Of a DNA stretch of 8,841 bases, positions 8,301 through 8,841 are shown piece by piece. The notes beneath the pieces were generated by a model. It was not told where the DNA came from and did no database searches. It was given only the letters and a program-made list of their open reading frames with translations. The translations under genes were made by a program, and so were the position numbers. Numbering within the stretch: position 1 is the first letter of the stretch; every line of letters starts with the position of its first letter. This DNA is from Candidatus Moraniibacteriota bacterium (GTDB lineage Bacteria; Patescibacteriota; Minisyncoccia; Moranbacterales; GCA-2747515): positions 1 to 8,841 of the forward strand of contig JAOZUJ010000041.1 in the NCBI GenBank assembly GCA_029938745.1, in the 5' to 3' direction.

Positions 8301-8841
8301 TACATATGACACTCCTGAAAGATATTACAAAGGATTTGCTAATGGGGTGCCTGTATATGGTGAAAGTGGCATGTATAAAGCAATAATCCAATCACAAGGG
8401 ACACTTCTTAGTTGGGATGAGATTTCTATAAACAGTGAAATTCCAGATGATACAATTATGAGCTATGAGGTTTTTGACAAGACATGTACATCTTCACTTA
8501 TTGAAGAAACACAGGATACGACAATTGATCTTTCTAGAATTGATGCGTTAGAGGAGACATTGTGTCTCAAAATCGTATTTGAAACTGCAGACATTCAGGT
8601 ATCTCCAAAGCTAGATAGCTGGCTTGCTCGATATGTGACAGCAGGCGATATTAACGCAGAATTCGATTTCCAAACAATAGAAAACCAACAATGTAATAAT
8701 CCAAACCCACCATCAACAGACGAAACAAAAGAATGCAAAACAACAAACTTAAAGAACATCACAGAAACTTCAGTAGACCTAAGAGTAGAAGTAGACAAAA
8801 AATACAATGATAAACAAAAATTCAAAGTAGAAGTAGAAAAT
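2260..8841 (+). CDS. Giant secreted multi-domain beta-propeller protein (DUF7948 / SBBP repeat), 3' partial
   Basis: The frame is open from ATG 2260 to the last base (2194 codons, no stop), so the C-terminus is missing. Domain order by residue: signal peptide 1-28; Glu/Asp-rich stretch 29-165; DUF7948-type domain 168-416; seven SBBP repeats 418-896; Big_5-like Ig domain 897-1006; CxC...C module 1018-1062; seven repeats of a second propeller 1113-1566; Trp/Cys module 1574-1666; second CxC...C module 1697-1741; third propeller-like region ~1787-2033; second Trp/Cys module 2035-2127; start of a further domain to 2194. This composition is typical of exported surface proteins that bind ligands or build extracellular assemblies; I see no catalytic motif and the function is unknown. 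The start is fixed by the signal peptide and by the promoter 39 bases upstream. The neighbours tgt and pgeF are separated by a terminator and give no clue. Codon use in residues 1-400 and 2128-2194 differs from the middle of the gene. Membrane or cell-wall anchoring would be encoded beyond the window. Confidence 0.95.
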   Translation, partial: MKKFKKIIASCIIIFLLTFTVAPNISVAVEEIQVEETQILSEEKNDELDVSEEQIDITNPEEIESIAVVEEEVVNEQDDESDETDTVEESEDTTSADLIIPEMTEDQNETKEPAPVTTEPIIQEELVERNDIQETEASVEELPQIDVKEETKKQEIKEKLKDNKEDLSKHFIKNEGQIDEDVKYYTDVAGGTAFITDSGITYDFVISSQKDDIREKIEEFQKEHKGGQEIQEEKRRLREEQQAQTIKKLAIQESFVKERLLLGAKDIEIKEIDKENKTETKVSYFIGDKEDNWEKDISTYKTLELGEIWNNITVTLESKDNNIEKVFTISPKGNVDDIKLKLDGIKELSINEETGELIVNTDIEEKSQISFTKPIAYQNIDNKRVETQVLYTIEDDTYGFTVGDYDKDHDLIIDPLLAGTYLGGTNGDYGFGVVSDDDGNIYATGNTYSTDFPTTMGSYDEVYGYRGDVYVTKFDSDLSTVLASTYVGGIDDEDGGHSIHIDSITGEIVVVGYTESTDFPVTSGAYDESFNGDSDTFIIRLDSNLTSLIASTYLGDSGWNSSWYYQGASVIDSAGDIFVIAAVEDSDFPTTSGAYDETYNGNTDLAISKLSSDLSTLQASTFFGGSDWEYNSMNAIALDSQENVVIAGATESEDLPTTAGVYEDEFGEGHLRYADDLFIARFSNDLSTLQASTYFGDTSYDSDWCAGYWCFGVAVAIDVDAIDNIFATGVSYNSDENFPITQGAQDTDVDSNWSFATKFDHDLSTIKSSTFLNKMATPFDIAVDSIGNVIVSGFTYGDFTGATEGAFDEDNNGSYASGAVVKMNNSLSELKAGTFFEGDDWDEIWNIFIDNNDAILITGYTESIDFPTTPTAYDTVGANNEDSAFIAKLSSLLSQGVDIINLFPTDGSVTMMPDENLSIEFEISVSQGLGTLMIKKSDDDSLIEMIKGDSRRVTGWGTDTITIDPAIELERSTQYYIEIEGGFARDQNGNSFGNFSGDTTWSFTTRSFDVIIKNVSSCECYEVGSAESNQPSGTQIAYSSDHEATWNYIPIGDANGLDCNVTDVMLEYDNMQHTIGENIEEEFIGSLSHTITTNNDNGEVEMEYLTSKKSVVRTVGGAGSENGKDIAIDDNNNIFLAGYFYGTSDFDKSSGVDSHTANGSSDVFVTKLNADGSYGWTRTFGGLEYDSVTMIDVSHDGGAVMSGVFRGTVDFDDTGSTDSRMSNGGNDVFITKYNADGSYGWTRTLGSTAHEQHPSSTVDVNGNIFVIGGFSGTVDFNDTGGTDNHTSNGNVDIFITKYNADGSYAWTRTFGSTYMDVGQGASTDSFGNIFITGYFADVSNFDDTGSTDSYTSNGSNDVFITKYNADGSYGWTRTFGGTSYDKGIDLVVNDDYVNVVGEFRDTVDFDGTSGTDSRTSNGYSDFYIVRYNFDGSYAWVRAIGSTTIEYARDITMNANGDVFALGGPYVTSGFTVDYDGTAGVDERSNVSTTFITKYNADGSYGWTNLLSTYSRGIDVSNDGRIFMTGGFGGWTDFDPDPDSDARDQKYGTNTDTFVSQYNPDGTYIYDIESFYPHGGGLYHTLLQSDSVLTSWNQLNIVDEKPQDTDIMYEVLDGDCFQTLIPQTTNTTLDLSSIDSSHETLCLEAVLNSSNDQITPKMHEWSATYNTRSTNTDPQFNIVTVEKGNCSAVESVKNIADCSCYVIDSINGDDMNGTDVYFSNDKGVTWSYNPVDSGDGKDCAVTNIKVVKEGQVEMVSEDDDEDFWGAIFDVEITDEGNGKIANEFNAPNGVYAIMNPWDDNFDKFLEVDTETGIETELATLHFPSMPEEVVEGGRGIASHPETGVLYGILRLQSASNDDWYTNGILSTINPETGVATEIGGISDRVADIAFDSSGNLYGATGNGRNLINPNTLYSININDATMAVAMTLPSRDDGTGLAFNTDDGYLYHGSGSLYDFDVIDPDTMTIVDTFQVGDAPSHGVGSMEYIGNNTLFMQNGWTNEVWTVDTALGSAELLRTYDTPERYYKGFANGVPVYGESGMYKAIIQSQGTLLSWDEISINSEIPDDTIMSYEVFDKTCTSSLIEETQDTTIDLSRIDALEETLCLKIVFETADIQVSPKLDSWLARYVTAGDINAEFDFQTIENQQCNNPNPPSTDETKECKTTNLKNITETSVDLRVEVDKKYNDKQKFKVEVEN
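2344..2754 (+). other. Acidic low-complexity linker of the giant protein
   Basis: Residues 29-165 are dominated by Glu, Asp, Gln, Thr and Val, with almost no aromatic residues or Cys and no globular motif. The segment is probably disordered and very negatively charged, and may act as a spacer or a cation-binding region just after the signal peptide. Thr is encoded almost only by ACA and Glu mostly by GAA. Positive charge returns at its end (KEETKKQEIKEK), before the DUF7948-like domain. Confidence 0.75.
2761..3507 (+). other. DUF7948-type N-terminal domain
   Basis: Residues 168-416 follow the pattern that regularly precedes SBBP propellers. The motif HFIKNEGQ is at 170-177, followed by VKYYT and a GGTAFIT strand. 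SYFIGD is at 283-288 with a W and DISTYKTLELGEIW after it. KPIAYQ starts at 373, and the closing LIIDP is at 411-415, immediately before the first SBBP blade. Its role in known proteins is not established. Unusually, a charged Lys/Glu/Arg/Gln-rich helix-like insert (about residues 208-258) interrupts it after the first strands. Confidence 0.82.
3511..4947 (+). repeat. First propeller: seven SBBP repeats
   Basis: Seven units start at 3511, 3709, 3910, 4117, 4333, 4564 and 4756 (64-77 residues each). Each opens with a variant of STYxGG. It continues through a strand with D(S/D)xGNI(Y/F)xxG, then the T-x-S-x-D-F-P-T-T-x-G-A-Y-D hairpin, and ends in DxFIxKLxSDLSTLxA. This is the SBBP (seven-bladed beta-propeller) signature, and seven copies would close one ring. 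Blades diverge at DNA level. Blade 5 carries an extra loop with the only two Cys of this ring (C705, C710). Blade 6 has lost the YxGG motif (STFLNKM). Confidence 0.9.
4948..5277 (+). other. Bacterial Ig-like (Big_5/SbsA type) domain
   Basis: Residues 897-1006 show the usual pattern of this fold. They open with IINLFPTDGSVTMMPDENLSI, with an F-E-I-S-V strand next. T-I-T-I-D-P and the L-x-x-S-T-Q-Y-Y-I-E-I-E strand follow, then F-A-R-D-x-N-G-N-S-F, closing with T-T-W-S-F-T-T-R. Such domains serve as stalk or spacer units in surface proteins. Here it joins the first propeller to the CxC...C module. Confidence 0.75.
5311..5445 (+). repeat. CxC...C module, copy 1
   Basis: Residues 1018-1062 match residues 1697-1741 without gaps over 45 positions, with 17 identities. 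Shared positions are C-x-C-Y, S, GT, S-x-D, TW-x-Y-x-P, G-x-D-C and VT. The Cys residues here are 1018, 1020 and 1059. The family is not one I can name. The three Cys and the conserved Trp suggest a small disulfide-stabilised or metal-binding beta domain, which is inference. It precedes the second propeller. Confidence 0.75.
5947..5990 (+). repeat. 44-bp exact DNA repeat, first copy
   Basis: These 44 bases, encoding ITKYNADGSYGWTR and part of the next codon, recur exactly at 6337-6380. The offset is 390 bases, two repeat periods of 195. A shorter match to the same stretch lies at 5764-5789, and a version with a few substitutions at 6730-6768. Identity at silent positions points to recent duplication or gene conversion among blades. 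Confidence 0.85.
6337..6380 (+). repeat. 44-bp exact DNA repeat, second copy
   Basis: This is the second copy of the 44-base stretch at 5947-5990, at the junction of propeller units 4 and 5. The sequence before it is also close to the matching part of unit 2 (the DDTGSTDS and SNG-N-D-V-F codons). The block of similarity is therefore longer than the exact match. Confidence 0.85.
6979..7257 (+). repeat. Trp/Cys beta-sandwich-like module, copy 1
   Basis: Residues 1574-1666 align without gaps to residues 2035-2127, with about 40 of 93 identical. Shared features are G-x-Y, QS, L-x-SW, P-x-DT, YEV-x-D, C, LI, TT-x-DLS-x-ID, ETLCL, PK, W-x-A-x-Y. The layout (opening Y/S strand, SW, a central YEV strand, a DLS turn, and a closing TPK...W...Y) recalls sandwich accessory domains common in large surface proteins. 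I cannot name the family. The two Cys (1615, 1641) could form a disulfide. Confidence 0.75.
7348..7482 (+). repeat. CxC...C module, copy 2
   Basis: Residues 1697-1741 are the second copy of the 45-residue module at 5311-5445. Cys lie at 1697, 1699 and 1738, with the same 39-residue spacing between second and third Cys. It follows the first Trp/Cys module and precedes the third propeller-like region. A run of Glu/Asp (EDDDED) comes soon after it. Confidence 0.75.
7618..8358 (+). other. Third propeller-like region (LYGI...NPETG type)
   Basis: Residues 1787-2033 contain about five irregular units with a strand such as LYGI or NLYGATG, then an INPETG or IDPDT turn. Examples are VYAIMNPWDD...VDTETG, LYGILRL...INPETGVATEIGG, IAFDSSGNLYGATGN...LYSIN, LAFNTDDGYLYHGSG...IDPDTM, and TLFMQNG...VWTVDTALG. 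This is the style of propellers related to DUF4394/DUF6923 or YVTN-type proteins and is unlike the two earlier rings. The number of blades and the exact family are uncertain. Confidence 0.6.
8362..8640 (+). repeat. Trp/Cys beta-sandwich-like module, copy 2
   Basis: Residues 2035-2127 are the second copy of the 93-residue module at 6979-7257, of identical length and with no gaps. The Cys residues are 2076 and 2102. The similarity continues weakly into a short tail: F-x-x-x-T-x-E-x-x-x-C follows both copies. This suggests that the duplicated unit extends slightly past the module. Confidence 0.75.
8641..8841 (+). other. Start of a further C-terminal domain, cut by the window edge
   Basis: Residues 2128-2194 contain a Pro/Asn/Thr-rich linker with two Cys (CNNPNPP...ECKTTN). 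After it comes a strand-like pattern TNLKNITETSVDLRVEVD, which resembles the opening of a fibronectin type III or similar beta-sandwich domain. That assignment is weak. Codons here favour C or A in third position (AAC, GAC, TTC, ACA), unlike the preceding 5 kb. Confidence 0.45.

Overview
This is an AT-rich bacterial window with every confident gene on the + strand. It uses the standard stop codons, sigma70-type promoter boxes and GC-stem/U-tract intrinsic terminators. No rRNA, tRNA, CRISPR array or mobile element is visible. The low GC, the weak Shine-Dalgarno sequences and a giant secreted beta-propeller protein would fit a Patescibacteria/CPR-like or other AT-rich lineage. No feature fixes the taxonomy, so this remains an inference.

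Layout. Bases 1-137 may hold the last codons of an upstream gene, followed by an intrinsic terminator (171-214). A good promoter (218-246, 17-bp spacer) then drives a tight two-gene unit. The first gene is tgt (272-1387), a tRNA-guanine transglycosylase with all catalytic and zinc residues but an altered substrate-pocket loop. Six bases later comes pgeF/yfiH (1394-2128), a laccase-domain (polyphenol oxidase family) protein. A strong hairpin terminator (2166-2196) ends the unit.

The rest of the window (2260-8841) is a single open reading frame of at least 2194 codons that runs off the 3' edge. It encodes a giant exported, multi-domain protein. Its order is: signal peptide; long acidic stretch; DUF7948-type N-terminal domain; a seven-repeat SBBP propeller; a Big_5-like Ig domain; a small CxC...C module; a second seven-repeat propeller of another subtype; a Trp/Cys beta-sandwich-like module; a second copy of the CxC...C module; a third propeller-like region of yet another type; a second copy of the Trp/Cys module; and the start of a further domain.

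The main point of interest is this architecture. Both small modules are duplicated without gaps, and they bracket two unrelated propellers. This implies a supermodule (CxC module, propeller, sandwich module) that was duplicated and then had its propeller replaced, or that was assembled by shuffling. The second propeller keeps an exact 195-bp period over four repeats and a 44-bp exact DNA repeat, so it expanded or was homogenised fairly recently. The N-terminal 400 codons and the last ~67 codons also use codons differently from the ~5.2 kb between them.

tgt and pgeF are housekeeping-type genes (tRNA modification; nucleoside or cell-wall metabolism). They have no visible functional link to the giant surface protein, which has its own extended -10 promoter.
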